DNA of 64,000 bases from Sphingomonas nostoxanthinifaciens (GCF_019930585.1 NZ_CP082839.1:3592001-3656000), one strand, 5' to 3'; numbered from the stretch's first letter, positions 17,884 to 28,356 are shown. Made by a program: numbers and translations. The notes: generated from the letters alone by a model not told the origin.

Positions 17884-20850
17884 CTAGCCGATCATCGCGC
17901 GGATCTTCTTCGACAGGACGTCGATGACGAACGGCTTGGTGATCATGTCCATGCCCTCGGCCAGAAAATCGGCGCGTACCGCCGCGCGCTCGGCATAGCC
18001 GGTGATGAAGAGCACCTTGAGCCCGGGGCGGAGATCGCGCGCGACCTCGGCCAGCTGGCGCCCGTTCATGCCGGGCAGGCCGACATCGGTGACGAGCAGG
18101 TCGATCCGCGGCATCGCCCGCAATTGCGGAATCGCTGCGTCCGCGTCGCCGGCCTCCTCGACGCCGTAGCCCAGCTCGGCCAGCACGTCGCGCACCAGCA
18201 TGCGGACCGCCGGATCGTCCTCGACCAGCAGCACCTGTTCACCGGGCGTGGCCGGAATGCTCGTCCGCTCGCGCGGCGCGGCGGCATCGGGCGCGCGCAT
18301 GATGCGGGGAAGGTACAGCTTGACCGTGGTGCCCCGGCCGACCTCCGAATAGATCTGGACGTGGCCGCCGGACTGCTTGGTGAAGCCGTAGATCATCGAC
18401 AGGCCGAGCCCGGTCCCGGCGCCGATCGGCTTGGTCGTGAAGAACGGGTCGAACGCCTTGTCGATCACGCCGGGCGTCATGCCGGTGCCCGTGTCGGAGA
18501 CGCCGATCACGACATAGTCGCCCGGTGCTAGGTCGCGCACCGTCGCCGTGAAGCTCGCGTCCAACCGCGTGTTCGCCGTCTCGATCGTCAGGCGGCCGCC
18601 GTCCGGCATCGCGTCGCGCGCGTTGATCGCCAGGTTCAGAAGCGCGCTCTCCAGCTGGTTCTGGTCGGTCCGCGCCGCCCATGTGTCGGCATGCAGATGC
18701 ACCTCAAGCTCGACATGATCGCCCAGCGTCCGGGCGAGCAGTTCCTCCATGCCGACCACCAGCAGGTTGACGTCGACCGGCCCGACGTCGAGCGACTGCC
18801 GGCGCGAAAAGGCGAGCAGCCGCTGGGTCAGCCCGGCGGCGCGCAGGGCCGAGGTCGATGCCGCATCGATGTAGCGATCGACGCGATCGTGACGCCCCTC
18901 CGCGACATGGCGCTTGAGCAGTTCGAGCGAACCGATCACGCCGGTGAGCATATTGTTGAAGTCGTGCGCGATGCCGCCGGTGAGCTGGCCGACCGCCTCC
19001 ATCTTCTGCGCCTGGCGAAGCTGTTCCTCCGCAAGCGCCAATGCGGCGGCGCGGGCATTGTCCTCGGTCGCGTCGCGGCCGACCGCGACGATGAAGCCCT
19101 CGCCGGGGCCGGCCGTCCACACGATATTGCGGTAGCTGCCGTCGCGATGGCGGTAGCGATTCTCGAACCGCGCAAAGCTCGTCCCACGCGAGACGCCATG
19201 CGCACCCGCGACGGTGTGATCCAGGTCGTCGGGGTGGATCAGGTCGAACAGGCTCCGTCCGACCAGTTCCGTTTCGTGCCAGCCGAGAATGCGGGCCCAC
19301 GCCGGGTTGGTCGCGATGATGCCGCCGTCGAACGCGGCCACCAGCATGAGGTCGGTCGAGAGCTGCCACAGGCGGTTCCGATCCTCGGTCCGCCGGGCGA
19401 CCTCCTCCTCCAGCGACGCGTTGATCGCGGCGAGTTCGCGCACATGATCCTGGCGCGCCCGTTCGAGCCGCGCGCGTTCGGTCGCCACGCGCACCCGCTC
19501 GGCGACTTCGCGAATGAAGACCAGTTCGGGCGTGGTCCACGCGCGCGGCGCGCGCTGGCTGACGAACTGGAGCGCGACGAACCGCCCCTGCTCGAACAGC
19601 GGCATGTTCACGAAGGATCGCGCCGAGCGTTCGATCAGCGCCGCGGCGTAGGACGCGGTGCGTCCATCCGTCTCGGCATCGTCCACGATCACCGTCGCGC
19701 CGTGCTTGAGGTCTTCGATATAGGAACCGAAATCGCGGAACCGCACCATGCCGACGAGGCTGTCGGTTCCCGGCATGGTCCAGTCGCGCGCCACGGTCAG
19801 CGTCTCGCGCTCGGCGTCGACCTCGCCATAGCCGACCAGATCGACGTGCAGCGTGGTGCCGAGGAGTTTGGCCGCCTCGAACGCGATATCCTGCGGATCC
19901 AGCAGATCGCGCGTCAGATCGGTGAGGCGAAGCAAAGCGGACTGGAAGCGATCGCGATCCTCGAGCGCGACGCGCGCCGTCACCTCGTCCGTGATGTCGC
20001 GCGCCGAGCCGGTGAAGCGGCGGAAGACGCCGTCCGCGTCACGCTCGATCCGCCCCTTGCGCGCGATCCACCGCGTCTCGCCCGTATCCACGCGGCGGAT
20101 CCGGTATTCGACGTCAAGCGGGGCACGCCCGGCCGCGCGCGACGCAAGATCCGAAACCTTGGCGCGATCCGGTGCGAGCACGAGATTCTCGAACACCGCC
20201 GCCGGCATCTCGTCGGCTGCGGGAACGCCGTACAAAGCGCAGAATGACGGGGTCGGCCGGATGACGCCGTCGGGCGTCACCGCGAACAGGCCGATGCCGC
20301 CGGCCTCCTGCGCCCGGTGCAGCAATTCCTCGGCCTCCGCCCGCTTGCGGTCGCCCAGCACCTTGGCGGTGGTCTCGTTGGTGAGGATGAACAGCCCGGC
20401 GACCGCGCCGTCGGATGCGAGGATGCGCGAGTAGGAAAAGGTCCACCAGGTTTCGGCCGCGCCGCGATCGGTCGCGAGCGTCCACGGAAGGTCGATGAAG
20501 CGCGTGCTGCGGCCGGCGAAGGCGTCGTCGATGATCGGCTTGGCCTGATCCCACGCATCCGCCCACACCTCGACGAACGGCGCGCCCATCGCCCACGACA
20601 GGCGCGGCCCCAGCAGCGGAAAATAGGTCTCGTTGAAGAAGAAGGTCAGGTCGTGCTCGCCCCACGCCAGGATCATCGATTCGGGCGAGTTGAGGATCGT
20701 GCTGAGCGATATCTTGAGCGTCTCGGGCCAGCCCTCTGGTGCGCCCAGCGGGTGCCCGGTCCAGTTCCGCGCGCGGATCAGGCGCGTCGCCTCGCCGCCG
20801 CCGGCGAGGAATCGCAGGGCAGGCGGCAGGTGATCGGGCTCGGAAACCAG
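17884..20850 (-). CDS. Hybrid sensor histidine kinase (PAS-PAS-GAF-PAS-HisKA-HATPase-REC)
   Basis: A soluble hybrid kinase of about 988 residues. In order: an N-terminal PAS-like domain ([19 protein letters not shown] onward), a second PAS ([23 protein letters not shown]), a GAF domain ([16 protein letters not shown] onward), a third PAS ([17 protein letters not shown]), HisKA with phospho-acceptor in [11 protein letters not shown] (His629), HATPase_c ([25 protein letters not shown]) and a receiver domain with phospho-Asp in [13 protein letters not shown] (Asp922). No membrane segment is seen. The first ATG in frame is at 20676, but clear family homology continues 5' to it through codons with no ATG, GTG or TTG. 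I therefore extend to a CTG at 20850, six bases after GAGAGGG and shortly after an in-frame TAG. If ATG 20676 were used the protein would lack half of PAS1. Confidence 0.88.
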   Translation of the reverse strand: MVSEPDHLPPALRFLAGGGEATRLIRARNWTGHPLGAPEGWPETLKISLSTILNSPESMILAWGEHDLTFFFNETYFPLLGPRLSWAMGAPFVEVWADAWDQAKPIIDDAFAGRSTRFIDLPWTLATDRGAAETWWTFSYSRILASDGAVAGLFILTNETTAKVLGDRKRAEAEELLHRAQEAGGIGLFAVTPDGVIRPTPSFCALYGVPAADEMPAAVFENLVLAPDRAKVSDLASRAAGRAPLDVEYRIRRVDTGETRWIARKGRIERDADGVFRRFTGSARDITDEVTARVALEDRDRFQSALLRLTDLTRDLLDPQDIAFEAAKLLGTTLHVDLVGYGEVDAERETLTVARDWTMPGTDSLVGMVRFRDFGSYIEDLKHGATVIVDDAETDGRTASYAAALIERSARSFVNMPLFEQGRFVALQFVSQRAPRAWTTPELVFIREVAERVRVATERARLERARQDHVRELAAINASLEEEVARRTEDRNRLWQLSTDLMLVAAFDGGIIATNPAWARILGWHETELVGRSLFDLIHPDDLDHTVAGAHGVSRGTSFARFENRYRHRDGSYRNIVWTAGPGEGFIVAVGRDATEDNARAAALALAEEQLRQAQKMEAVGQLTGGIAHDFNNMLTGVIGSLELLKRHVAEGRHDRVDRYIDAASTSALRAAGLTQRLLAFSRRQSLDVGPVDVNLLVVGMEELLARTLGDHVELEVHLHADTWAARTDQNQLESALLNLAINARDAMPDGGRLTIETANTRLDASFTATVRDLAPGDYVVIGVSDTGTGMTPGVIDKAFDPFFTTKPIGAGTGLGLSMIYGFTKQSGGHVQIYSEVGRGTTVKLYLPRIMRAPDAAAPRERTSIPATPGEQVLLVEDDPAVRMLVRDVLAELGYGVEEAGDADAAIPQLRAMPRIDLLVTDVGLPGMNGRQLAEVARDLRPGLKVLFITGYAERAAVRADFLAEGMDMITKPFVIDVLSKKIRAMIG

Positions 20851-21020
20851 AAGACGCCCTCTCTAGCGGATGCCGGAAGAGAGTTGGATAGTCGACGCCG
20901 GCGCAAAAGCCCACGCCGGAAATCCCCCGTTTACAAGCTGCTGCATCCCGTCACCCCCCGATCGCACCAATCTGCCCTGCCGATGGGATCGATCACGGGG
21001 CGACTGCCGTTCGGTAACCT

Positions 21021-22949
21021 ATGCTAAGGTTCCAACCCATCCCGCCGTCACGCCGCTGGCTCCTGCTGCCCGGTGCGGCGACCCTCATCGCCGCCGCCCC
21101 GCTGCCTTCGCCGCCGACGGCGGAGCTGTCGCTCTGGGCCTCGACCACCCGCGATCTCCATTCGGCCTATCGGCTGGCTCAGGCGCAGCTGGCCGAACCG
21201 ATCCGCTCGCAGGGTGCGCTGCTGACGCTGCTGGTGACGATCGTGGTCGCGGTGCTGATCGTCTGGCCGCTGCGCCTCTGGCTGCTCGGCCTGCTCAGGC
21301 GGCTGGTGCATCGCTTCGATCAGCGCGGTCACTGTCACGCGCCGGCCAAGGCGGTGCTCACGATCGTGGTGACGGCGGTGCTGATCGGCCTTGCCGTCCA
21401 TCTCGTCCGCAGCGCGCTCGATCTCGCGCTTTACCTGCTGCCGGCCACGCGCGAGCTGGCCGACACGATCGCCGCCGGGCTCGTGATGGCCGGGATCGGG
21501 CTTGGCATCGGTCGCGCGCTCCGATCGCCCGACGAGCCGGCGAAGCGCCCGCTGCCGGCGCCCGACGGGCTCGATTACGCGCTCGGTTTCTATCCCCTGC
21601 TGGGCGGCGTCGCGCTGGGCCTCGCCGGTTTCGTCGAGCGCACGTCGGTTATCCTGCACGCATCGGCGGCGTCGTGGCTGATTGCGCAGGGGCTGCTTAT
21701 CATCTTCGAGGCGATCCTCATCGCCGGCTTCCTCGTCGCAGTCGGGCGCAGTCGCGACAGCGCCGGCGACGGGGCCGGCGACGGGGCCGCGCCGCCGCGC
21801 CAGGCCGGGCTGACCCTGACCGCTCTGGCGTGGAGCGCGATCCTGATCGGGCTGATCGGCTTCGTCCTCGGCTACACGCATTTCGCCGTGCTGCTGTTCC
21901 AGGAGCTGATCTGGACGGCGTTGGTGGTGGTCGTCGCGATCCTGTGCATTCGGCTGGCGACCGGCCTGATCGGCTGGCTGCTCGGCACCGACCATGCCGC
22001 CGGTCATTTCGCGGCGCACATCGTCGGCCTGCGGGCCGAGCGGATCGCCCAGGCCAACATCCTCGCCACCGGCGCCGCGACCTTGCTGATCTGGCTGCTC
22101 GCGATCGGGCTGATCGTGGCGCCGCTGGGCGGCGAAGGCGTGTCGCTGGTCGATCAGGTGCAGCCGGGGCTGCTGCTGGGCGAGCTGCGCACGCTGCACT
22201 TCGCGCCCAAGGCGGTCGCCACCGCGATCGCGGTGCTGGTGGTGGGCATCACGCTCACCCGGATCGTGCGGCGCTGGCTCGAACAGCGCTTCCTGCCCGC
22301 GACCGCGCTCGACATCGGCGTGCGCAGCTCGATCGTCACCGGGCTGAGCTATGCCGGCATCGTGCTGGCATTGCTGGCGGCGACCAACGCGCTCGGCATC
22401 AATCTCGACAAGATCACGCTGATCGCCAGCGCGCTTTCGGTCGGCATCGGCTTCGGCCTGCAGTCGATCATCCAGAATTTCGTCTCGGGCGTCATCCTGC
22501 TGATCGAGCGGCCGATCAAGATCGGCGACTGGGTGCTGGCATCGGGCGCCGAGGGCAGCGTGCGGCGGATCAACGTGCGCGCCACCGAACTTGCGGCGGC
22601 GGACGGCAGCGTCACGATCGTGCCGAACTCGTTGTTCATCTCGGCCAACGTCCAGAACCGTTCGGGTGCCGGCGTCGGCGACCGGGTCGAGTTGACGATC
22701 AAGGTGGTGGGAAGCGCATCCCCCGGCGCGGCGCGCGACGCCATCCTCGGCATGCTTCACGATCAGCCCGGCATCCGGGAGCATCCGGCACCGCGCCTGC
22801 TGCTGACCGACGCGTCCGACGCGGGTTTCGGCTTCACCCTCCACGCTTATGCCGAGCCCCGGCATCCGATCGCCGAGATCCGGAGCGACCTGATCCACGC
22901 GCTGGTCGACGGCTTCGCGGGCCACGCGATGAAGGTTGCCATCTCCTGA
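21021..22949 (+). CDS. MscS-family mechanosensitive ion channel with extended membrane N-terminus
   Basis: A 642-residue membrane protein. A possible signal or anchor segment is followed by roughly 10 transmembrane helices in residues 60-470. The conserved MscS core follows: pore helix and beta domain GIGFGLQSIIQNFVSGVILL then ERPIKIGDWV, VRATELAAADGSVTIVPNS, and the cytoplasmic alpha/beta domain to the end. The length places it with the large MscK/YbdG-like members, which gate under membrane tension during osmotic downshock. ATG 21021 is used. It is divergent from the hybrid kinase with about 170 bp between them. Confidence 0.9.
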   Translation: MLRFQPIPPSRRWLLLPGAATLIAAAPLPSPPTAELSLWASTTRDLHSAYRLAQAQLAEPIRSQGALLTLLVTIVVAVLIVWPLRLWLLGLLRRLVHRFDQRGHCHAPAKAVLTIVVTAVLIGLAVHLVRSALDLALYLLPATRELADTIAAGLVMAGIGLGIGRALRSPDEPAKRPLPAPDGLDYALGFYPLLGGVALGLAGFVERTSVILHASAASWLIAQGLLIIFEAILIAGFLVAVGRSRDSAGDGAGDGAAPPRQAGLTLTALAWSAILIGLIGFVLGYTHFAVLLFQELIWTALVVVVAILCIRLATGLIGWLLGTDHAAGHFAAHIVGLRAERIAQANILATGAATLLIWLLAIGLIVAPLGGEGVSLVDQVQPGLLLGELRTLHFAPKAVATAIAVLVVGITLTRIVRRWLEQRFLPATALDIGVRSSIVTGLSYAGIVLALLAATNALGINLDKITLIASALSVGIGFGLQSIIQNFVSGVILLIERPIKIGDWVLASGAEGSVRRINVRATELAAADGSVTIVPNSLFISANVQNRSGAGVGDRVELTIKVVGSASPGAARDAILGMLHDQPGIREHPAPRLLLTDASDAGFGFTLHAYAEPRHPIAEIRSDLIHALVDGFAGHAMKVAIS

Positions 22950-23129
22950 CCCCAAGCCCGATAGTAAATCGTAATTGGCTATTCAGTATAAACCAGAGTT
23001 ATCGATGAATTTTGCGTAGTTATATTAACGCTCTATTAATTTGACAGCAGGACTAACAGTCTGGCAACCACACCCTTGTCGAAGAGACGGGAAGCAGACG
23101 CGCTTCTCTTTCTGAGCAAAGGGGTATGT

Positions 23130-23708
23130 ATGCGTAAGTTTAATGCCGCCGTTCTGGCACTTCTAGCCGCGCCCGTAGCCGCTCAGGCTTCGACCACCGT
23201 GTATGACGGCCCACGGGCCGCCAATATCGACGGCGCATCGACGCAGAACTTCAATTTCGACGTCACCGATGACGGCCTGATCGACAGCCTGTCGATCTTC
23301 ATCCAGACCGGCGGCCCCTATGCCGACGATCTCACTTTGTCGCTGTCGCATCTGGGGACGACCGTCACCTTCTTCGCAGGGAAAGGCGACACGTCGGGCA
23401 GCAGTATCAACGCGACCTTCTCCGACGACGCGACTGTCGCGGCGCCCACCACGGGATCGGTGAGCGGCATCGTCCTGCCGGGCTCGCCTCTGTCGGCGTT
23501 CAAGGGCCTCGCCGTCGCGGGCACCTATACACTGTCGACCGTCGACCACGTCGTCCCGGGCGACGGCACGTCGCTGGTCAAGTCGGCGGTCACGATCACC
23601 ACCGCCGCGGTGCCCGAGCCCGCCTCGTGGGCGCTGATGCTCGTCGGCTTCGGTGCCGCCGGCACGGCGATGCGCAGCCGCAGGAAGCTCGCCGTCAGCT
23701 TCGCCTGA
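23130..23708 (+). CDS. PEP-CTERM sorting-domain protein (PEPA-CTERM type)
   Basis: A 192-residue exported protein. The start at 23130 has AAAGGGG five bases upstream and gives MRKFNAAVLALLAAPVAAQA, a clear signal peptide; an in-frame start at 23076 would hide it. The middle is a Ser/Thr/Asp-rich beta-type domain with a subtilisin-proprotein-convertase-like look (NFNFDVTDDGLIDSLSIFI; DLTLSLSHLGTTV). The C-terminus carries VPEPASWALMLVGFG, a hydrophobic helix and a basic end (MRSRRK), the sorting tag processed by exosortase. Such proteins are usually linked to exopolysaccharide or the cell surface. The 180 bp upstream is AT-rich compared with its surroundings and probably contains the promoter. 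Confidence 0.9.
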   Translation: MRKFNAAVLALLAAPVAAQASTTVYDGPRAANIDGASTQNFNFDVTDDGLIDSLSIFIQTGGPYADDLTLSLSHLGTTVTFFAGKGDTSGSSINATFSDDATVAAPTTGSVSGIVLPGSPLSAFKGLAVAGTYTLSTVDHVVPGDGTSLVKSAVTITTAAVPEPASWALMLVGFGAAGTAMRSRRKLAVSFA

Positions 23709-23727
23709 TACGATCCCGATACCGACG

Positions 23728-23767
23728 CGCCGTCGGCCTGCGGGCCGGCGGCGTTCCTTTCTTTATT
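23728..23767 (+). terminator. Rho-independent terminator after the PEP-CTERM gene
   Basis: An 11-bp stem (23728-23738 with 23743-23753, one G-T pair), TGCG loop, followed by the T-rich run TTCCTTTCTTTATT. It starts 20 bp after the stop codon and overlaps the 3' end of the convergent amidase gene. Confidence 0.75.
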
Positions 23768-24860
23768 GCGACGGCACCAGCGCCGCGAAGCGCGCCAGCG
23801 GCAAAGCCGGCCCCGGATCGACCTTGCGACCGGCCGGGACGGTCACGCCGCTATGCGGCAGCACCGCGTGAATGCTCGGATAGGCCGCGACCAGCGCGCG
23901 CAGCACCTCCTCGCCGGCGCGCAACTGCGCCTCGGTATAGCGCTCCCACCCTGCCGGGGGACCGCCTGCGGCCGGCGCGATCAGGACGACCCGATCGTCG
24001 GGCAGAATCTGGCCGGTCATGGTGCGCCATTTGCCCGGCCCGCCGGAGAGCGGGCCGTAATTGGCAAAGCTGATGCCGATGGTCGAGCCGTTGAGGTTGC
24101 TGTGGCCGTTCCAGGCACTGGCGCCGGCATGATTGGCGGCGATGTCGAACGGCACCAATTGCGTGATGCTGCCGTCGCGATTGATCTCGACGTGCGCGCT
24201 GCCCGGCGACATCGGATTGGTGAAGAAGCGCTTGCCGCCCCCATCGGCCGCGGCGCTGAAATGCAACACCACCGCGATCGGCGGCTCCTTCAGCGCATCG
24301 GTACGGCGCGTCGCGTCCACCACATCGAACGGCTTGCCGTTCGGCTGGAGCAGGATGCCCTGCTCGACGCACAGCTCGCCCTTCGCACCGCGCGACTGGC
24401 AGGCCCCGGTCGGGGTCACCAACGCCGCGCGCTGCGCGGTCGATGCCGGCAACGGGCTGGCCGAGGGCAGCGTCGGCAGCAGGTCCGGACGCGTCTTGAG
24501 GCGATCGAGATAGGCCTTCAGCTGGGCGCGGCGCGTCGCATCCTCGATCAGACCGGTCTCGACCAGGAAGCTCAGGTTCGCTGCCGTCTTGGCATCGTCG
24601 CCGCCGGTCTTGATCATCTCGGTGATGAGCGCCTGCTCGCCCTTGAGCCGCTCGACGCGCATCTGGCCATCCGCGTTCAGACGCGACACGACCGCATTGC
24701 CGCCGGCCGCCGCCGCCGCGGTCAGGATGGTGATCAGCAGCGGGCTCTTCCATGCGGTGCCACGCTCGCGCGTCTTGTCGAAGGCGAATTTCTGTTCTTC
24801 CAGCGCGAGCTTTCGCTCGTCGAGCAGAAGCTTTCGGTCGTCGGGACTTTGCGTCGCCAT
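23763..24860 (-). CDS. Amidase_2 (N-acetylmuramoyl-L-alanine amidase-like) membrane-anchored protein
   Basis: A 365-residue protein. The N-terminus (MATQSPDDRKLLLDERKLA onward) is charged and helical, followed by one transmembrane segment at about residues 40-57 (SPLLITILTAAAAAGG) and a coiled region. The C-terminal half is an AmpD/PGRP-type amidase fold with zinc ligands recognisable in AVVLHFSA, in ANHAGASAW and near the end in HSGVTVPAGRKVDPGPA (His plus the K.DPG loop). The expected activity is cleavage of the amide between muramic acid and the stem peptide. The start at 24860 was chosen over 24893 and 24971 because GGGGGAAGG lies directly upstream. It is divergent from the GH3 gene. Confidence 0.82.
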   Translation of the reverse strand: MATQSPDDRKLLLDERKLALEEQKFAFDKTRERGTAWKSPLLITILTAAAAAGGNAVVSRLNADGQMRVERLKGEQALITEMIKTGGDDAKTAANLSFLVETGLIEDATRRAQLKAYLDRLKTRPDLLPTLPSASPLPASTAQRAALVTPTGACQSRGAKGELCVEQGILLQPNGKPFDVVDATRRTDALKEPPIAVVLHFSAAADGGGKRFFTNPMSPGSAHVEINRDGSITQLVPFDIAANHAGASAWNGHSNLNGSTIGISFANYGPLSGGPGKWRTMTGQILPDDRVVLIAPAAGGPPAGWERYTEAQLRAGEEVLRALVAAYPSIHAVLPHSGVTVPAGRKVDPGPALPLARFAALVPSQ

Positions 24861-25009
24861 GCCTTCCCCCAAAAGCACCGATACGGACGTCATGACTACC
24901 GCATGACGGGCTGCGGCGGAACCGCGATCCACGGCACTCCCCCAGCCATGGCGCTCGCCGGATCGATCCATTATGCACGCCGCCAGAATTGGATCGAGGA
25001 GGATGGGTG

Positions 25010-27238
25010 ATGCGCGGCTGGCTGATGACGAGCGTGGCGCTGGCGACGATGGGGAGCGCCGCGATGGCCGCGCCCGCGCCGACCGCGTGGCAGAATCGCG
25101 CGCTCACCGCTGATCAGCGCGCCGATCTGCTCGTCCAGGCGATGACCGAGGATGAGAAGATCACGGTCGTCACCGGCCTGTTCGGCTCGCAATTCGCGCT
25201 GCCGGCCTATCGCCGGGCCGAGGCGCGGCCGCAGTCGGCGGGCTATGTCCCCGGCATTCCGCGGCTCGGCTTCACCCCGCAATGGCAGTCGGATGCGGGC
25301 AGCGGCGTGGCGACGCAGGGTGCGGCCCCGCCCGCGCTCGAGCGTACCGCTCTGCCGTCGGGCATCCTCACCGCATCGACCTGGGATCCGGCCGCCGCCA
25401 CCGCCGCGGGCGCGGTCGTCGGTGCCGAGGCGCGCGCATCGGGCTTCAACGAACAGCTCGCCGGCGGCGTCGATCTCGATCGCGATCCCGGCAACGGCCG
25501 CAATTTCGAATATGGCGGCGAGGATCCGTGGCTCGCCGGCACGATGGTCGGCGCATTCATCAAGGGCATCCAGTCGAACGCGATCATCACCACGATCAAG
25601 CATTATGCGATGAACGATCAGGAGACCGGCCGGAATTTCGTCGACGTGAAGGTCGATCAGGCGGCGGCGCGCACCTCCGACCTGCTCGCCTTCCAGATCG
25701 CGATCGAGCAGGGCAATCCCTGGTCGGTGATGTGCTCGTACAATCTCGTCAACGGCCAGCATGCCTGCCAGAATGACTGGCTGCTCAACAAGGTGCTGAA
25801 GGGCGACTGGGGCTATCAGGGCTTCGTCATGTCCGATTGGGGCGCGCAGCACGATACCGTCGCCGACGCGCTGGGCGGGCTCGATCAGGAGACCGGCGTC
25901 GGGCTCGGCAAGACCGATTACCATGTCTGGCTGGAGAAACTGAAGGCGGCGATCGCGGACGGTCGCGTGCCGAAGGCGGTGCTGGACGACAAGGTGCGCC
26001 GCATCGCGCGTGCGCTGATCGCCAGCGGCGCGGTCGACAGCCCGGTCGCGCCCGGCCCGATCGATTTCGCCGCGCACGCACTCGCCAGCCAGCACGCCGC
26101 CGAGGCGGGCATCGTACTGCTGAAGAATCAGGGCGACATCCTGCCGCTCGCCGGCCGCGCCAAGACGATCGCGGTGTTCGGTGGCCATGCCGACGTCGGC
26201 GTGCTGTCGGGCGGCGGATCGGCGCAGGTCTATTCGCCGGGCGGCACCGCCGTGCCCGATCCCGATGCGGCGCAGGGTTTCCCCCACCCGATCGTCTATT
26301 ACAAATCCTCGCCGGTCGACGGCCTCAAGGCCGGCCTGCCCGACGCGGCGATCCATTATTCGGACGGAGCCGACCGCGCCGCCGCGGCCGCGGCCGCGAA
26401 GAAAGCCGACGTCGCGATCGTGTTCGTGACGCAGTGGACCGCGGAATCGCGCGACTTCCCGCTGACCTTGCCCGACGATCAGGACAGCCTGGTCGCGGCG
26501 GTGGCCGCCGCCAATCCCAACACGATCGTCGTGCTGGAGACCGGCGCCGCCGTGACGATGCCGTGGGCGGGCAAGGTCAAGGGCATCGTCGAGGCATGGT
26601 ATCCCGGCACGAATGGCGGCCAGGCGATCGCGCGCGTGCTGACCGGCGCGGTCAATCCGTCGGGCCACCTGCCGATCAGCTTCCCGCAGAAGCCCGAAGA
26701 TTATCCGCGCGCAAAGCCGGCGGGGCTCGGCCTGCCCGAGGGTCAGGGCTTCCCGGTGACGCTGACCGAGGGCGCGAGCGTCGGCTATAAGTGGCTCGGC
26801 AAGAACAATACCGCGCCGCTCTTCGCCTTCGGCCACGGCCTCAGCTACACGAGCTTCGCCAAGACCGGGCTGACCGCGAATGTCGCCGGTCAGGATCTGC
26901 GCGTCAGCTTCCGCATCCGCAACACCGGGCGCGTCGCCGGCGCGGAGGTCGGCCAGATCTATGTCGCGCCGGTGCCGGGCGGCTGGGAAGGGCCGAAGCG
27001 ACTGGGCGGTTATGGCAAGGCGATGCTCGCAGCCGGCGCAGAGCAGACCGTGACGCTCACGATCGACCCACGCCTGCTCGCCACGTGGGACGAAGGCCGC
27101 CACGGCTGGCACGTCACCGCGGGCCAGTATCGCGTGACGCTGGCAAGCTCGGCCGTCGATGCGGGCAGCAGCGTAACGGTGACGCTGCCCGAACGCTGGC
27201 TCCCTGCCGGCCGCGGCGCGGCGCTGGCGAGCCGCTGA
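25010..27238 (+). CDS. Glycoside hydrolase family 3 protein (beta-glucosidase-like), secreted
   Basis: A 742-residue GH3 enzyme with a Sec signal peptide (MRGWLMTSVALATMGSAAMA). The start at 25010 is preceded by GAGGAGG at a 7-bp spacing. The (beta/alpha)8 domain includes GGVDLDRDPGNGRNFEYGGEDP, IKHYAMNDQE and the nucleophile motif GFVMSDWGAQHD (Asp276). The alpha/beta-sandwich domain follows (EAGIVLLKNQGDILPL onward; YPGTNGGQAIARVLTGAVNPSGHLP in pieces). A C-terminal fibronectin III-like domain starts at about residue 630. It releases beta-linked glucose or related sugars from oligosaccharide ends in the periplasm or outside. Exact substrate unknown. The gene stands alone, followed at 145 bp by the aldolase gene. 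Confidence 0.92.
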   Translation: MRGWLMTSVALATMGSAAMAAPAPTAWQNRALTADQRADLLVQAMTEDEKITVVTGLFGSQFALPAYRRAEARPQSAGYVPGIPRLGFTPQWQSDAGSGVATQGAAPPALERTALPSGILTASTWDPAAATAAGAVVGAEARASGFNEQLAGGVDLDRDPGNGRNFEYGGEDPWLAGTMVGAFIKGIQSNAIITTIKHYAMNDQETGRNFVDVKVDQAAARTSDLLAFQIAIEQGNPWSVMCSYNLVNGQHACQNDWLLNKVLKGDWGYQGFVMSDWGAQHDTVADALGGLDQETGVGLGKTDYHVWLEKLKAAIADGRVPKAVLDDKVRRIARALIASGAVDSPVAPGPIDFAAHALASQHAAEAGIVLLKNQGDILPLAGRAKTIAVFGGHADVGVLSGGGSAQVYSPGGTAVPDPDAAQGFPHPIVYYKSSPVDGLKAGLPDAAIHYSDGADRAAAAAAAKKADVAIVFVTQWTAESRDFPLTLPDDQDSLVAAVAAANPNTIVVLETGAAVTMPWAGKVKGIVEAWYPGTNGGQAIARVLTGAVNPSGHLPISFPQKPEDYPRAKPAGLGLPEGQGFPVTLTEGASVGYKWLGKNNTAPLFAFGHGLSYTSFAKTGLTANVAGQDLRVSFRIRNTGRVAGAEVGQIYVAPVPGGWEGPKRLGGYGKAMLAAGAEQTVTLTIDPRLLATWDEGRHGWHVTAGQYRVTLASSAVDAGSSVTVTLPERWLPAGRGAALASR

Positions 27239-27383
27239 GCGGTCGCGCATGTCGCGCCGTTCGGCGGGATCGGATTGACGGGCGCGCCGTTCCGCGAAAT
27301 GGCCGTGGCGCCTACCCCTTTCCACCCTCGCGTCGTCCGACGCACGTGACAGCCGCACCGATCCTTCAAGGAAGATAATTGCG

Positions 27384-28286
27384 ATGGCCGGTTCCGATCC
27401 CCGCATGATGACGCAGATGGCCAGCAATCCCGGCTTCATCGCCGCGCTCGACCAGAGCGGCGGCTCCACCCCCGGCGCGCTCAAGGCCTATGGCGTGCCC
27501 GAGAGCGCCTATGCCGACGAAGCCGCGATGTTCGCGGCGATCCACGCGATGCGCGTGCGCGTCGTCACCGCCCCTGCCTTCACCGGCAGCAAGGTGATCG
27601 GCGCGATCCTGTTCGAGCGGACGATGGACGGCGACGCCGACGGCGTGCCGGTGCCGACCTATCTGTGGGAGAAGCGCGGCGTCGTGCCCTTCCTCAAGAT
27701 CGACCAGGGGCTGGAGGCCGAGGCCGACGGCGTGCGGATGATGAAGCCGATCAAGGGGCTCGACGATTTGCTCGACCGTGCGGTCGCCAAGGGCATTTTC
27801 GGCACCAAGGAGCGCTCGGTCATCAACCTCGCCTCGCCCAGCGGCATCGCGGCGATCGCCGCGCAGCAGTTCGAGATCGCCGAGCAGGTCTGCGCCAAGG
27901 GGCTGGTCCCGATCCTCGAGCCCGAGGTGCTCATCACCAGCCCTGCGCGCGGCGAGGCCGAGGCGCTGCTGCGCGACGAACTCGCCAAGGGGCTGAAGGC
28001 GATGCCGGAGGATCGGCGGGTGATGATCAAGCTCACCATCCCGACCGAGGCGGACCTCTACCGTCCGTTGATGGACGATCCGCGCGTGGTGCGGGTGGTG
28101 GCGCTGTCGGGCGGTTTCGCGCGCACCGAGGCGTGCACCTTGCTGGCGCAGAATCACGGCATGATCGCGAGCTTCTCGCGCGCCTTGCTCGACGAACTGC
28201 GCCACGACATGAACGACACCGAGTTCGACCAGACGCTAAGCGCGGCGATCGACGAAATCTACGAAGCGTCGACCAAGAAGGCCTGA
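27384..28286 (+). CDS. Class I fructose-bisphosphate aldolase
   Basis: A 300-residue class I aldolase of the bacterial monomeric type. Diagnostic parts: GFIAALDQSGGSTPGALKAYG at the N-terminus, FLKIDQGLE, MMKPIKGLDDLL, LVPILEPEVLI and the Schiff-base lysine in RVMIKLTIP (about Lys216). It interconverts fructose 1,6-bisphosphate and two triose phosphates without metal, in glycolysis or gluconeogenesis. A GGAAGATAATTGCG stretch before the ATG serves as ribosome-binding site. It is followed by a strong hairpin terminator and a convergent GH130 gene. Confidence 0.93.
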   Translation: MAGSDPRMMTQMASNPGFIAALDQSGGSTPGALKAYGVPESAYADEAAMFAAIHAMRVRVVTAPAFTGSKVIGAILFERTMDGDADGVPVPTYLWEKRGVVPFLKIDQGLEAEADGVRMMKPIKGLDDLLDRAVAKGIFGTKERSVINLASPSGIAAIAAQQFEIAEQVCAKGLVPILEPEVLITSPARGEAEALLRDELAKGLKAMPEDRRVMIKLTIPTEADLYRPLMDDPRVVRVVALSGGFARTEACTLLAQNHGMIASFSRALLDELRHDMNDTEFDQTLSAAIDEIYEASTKKA

Positions 28287-28297
28287 CGCGCGGGGTG

Positions 28298-28328
28298 GTC
28301 GCCGCGGCGGTTCGACCGCCGCGGCGAC
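28298..28328. terminator. Perfect 14-bp hairpin between convergent genes
   Basis: GTCGCCGCGGCGGT and its exact complement flank a 3-base TCG loop. It lies 11 bp after the aldolase stop and 28 bp before the GH130 stop, so it can serve both. There is no strong T-run on either side, so it may work with Rho or as an mRNA 3'-end stabiliser. Confidence 0.65.
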
Positions 28329-28356
28329 ATCTGCCTTATATGCCCGCGAGAACCGG

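Noticed and set aside
21048..22955. 635-aa minus-strand and 712-aa plus-strand frames over the MscS gene
   Set aside because: Both are shadows; only the frame 21021-22949 has the MscS motifs.
24971..27484. 837-aa minus-strand ORF antisense to the GH3 gene
   Set aside because: No recognisable motif; GH3 on the plus strand has signal peptide, nucleophile and a perfect ribosome-binding site.
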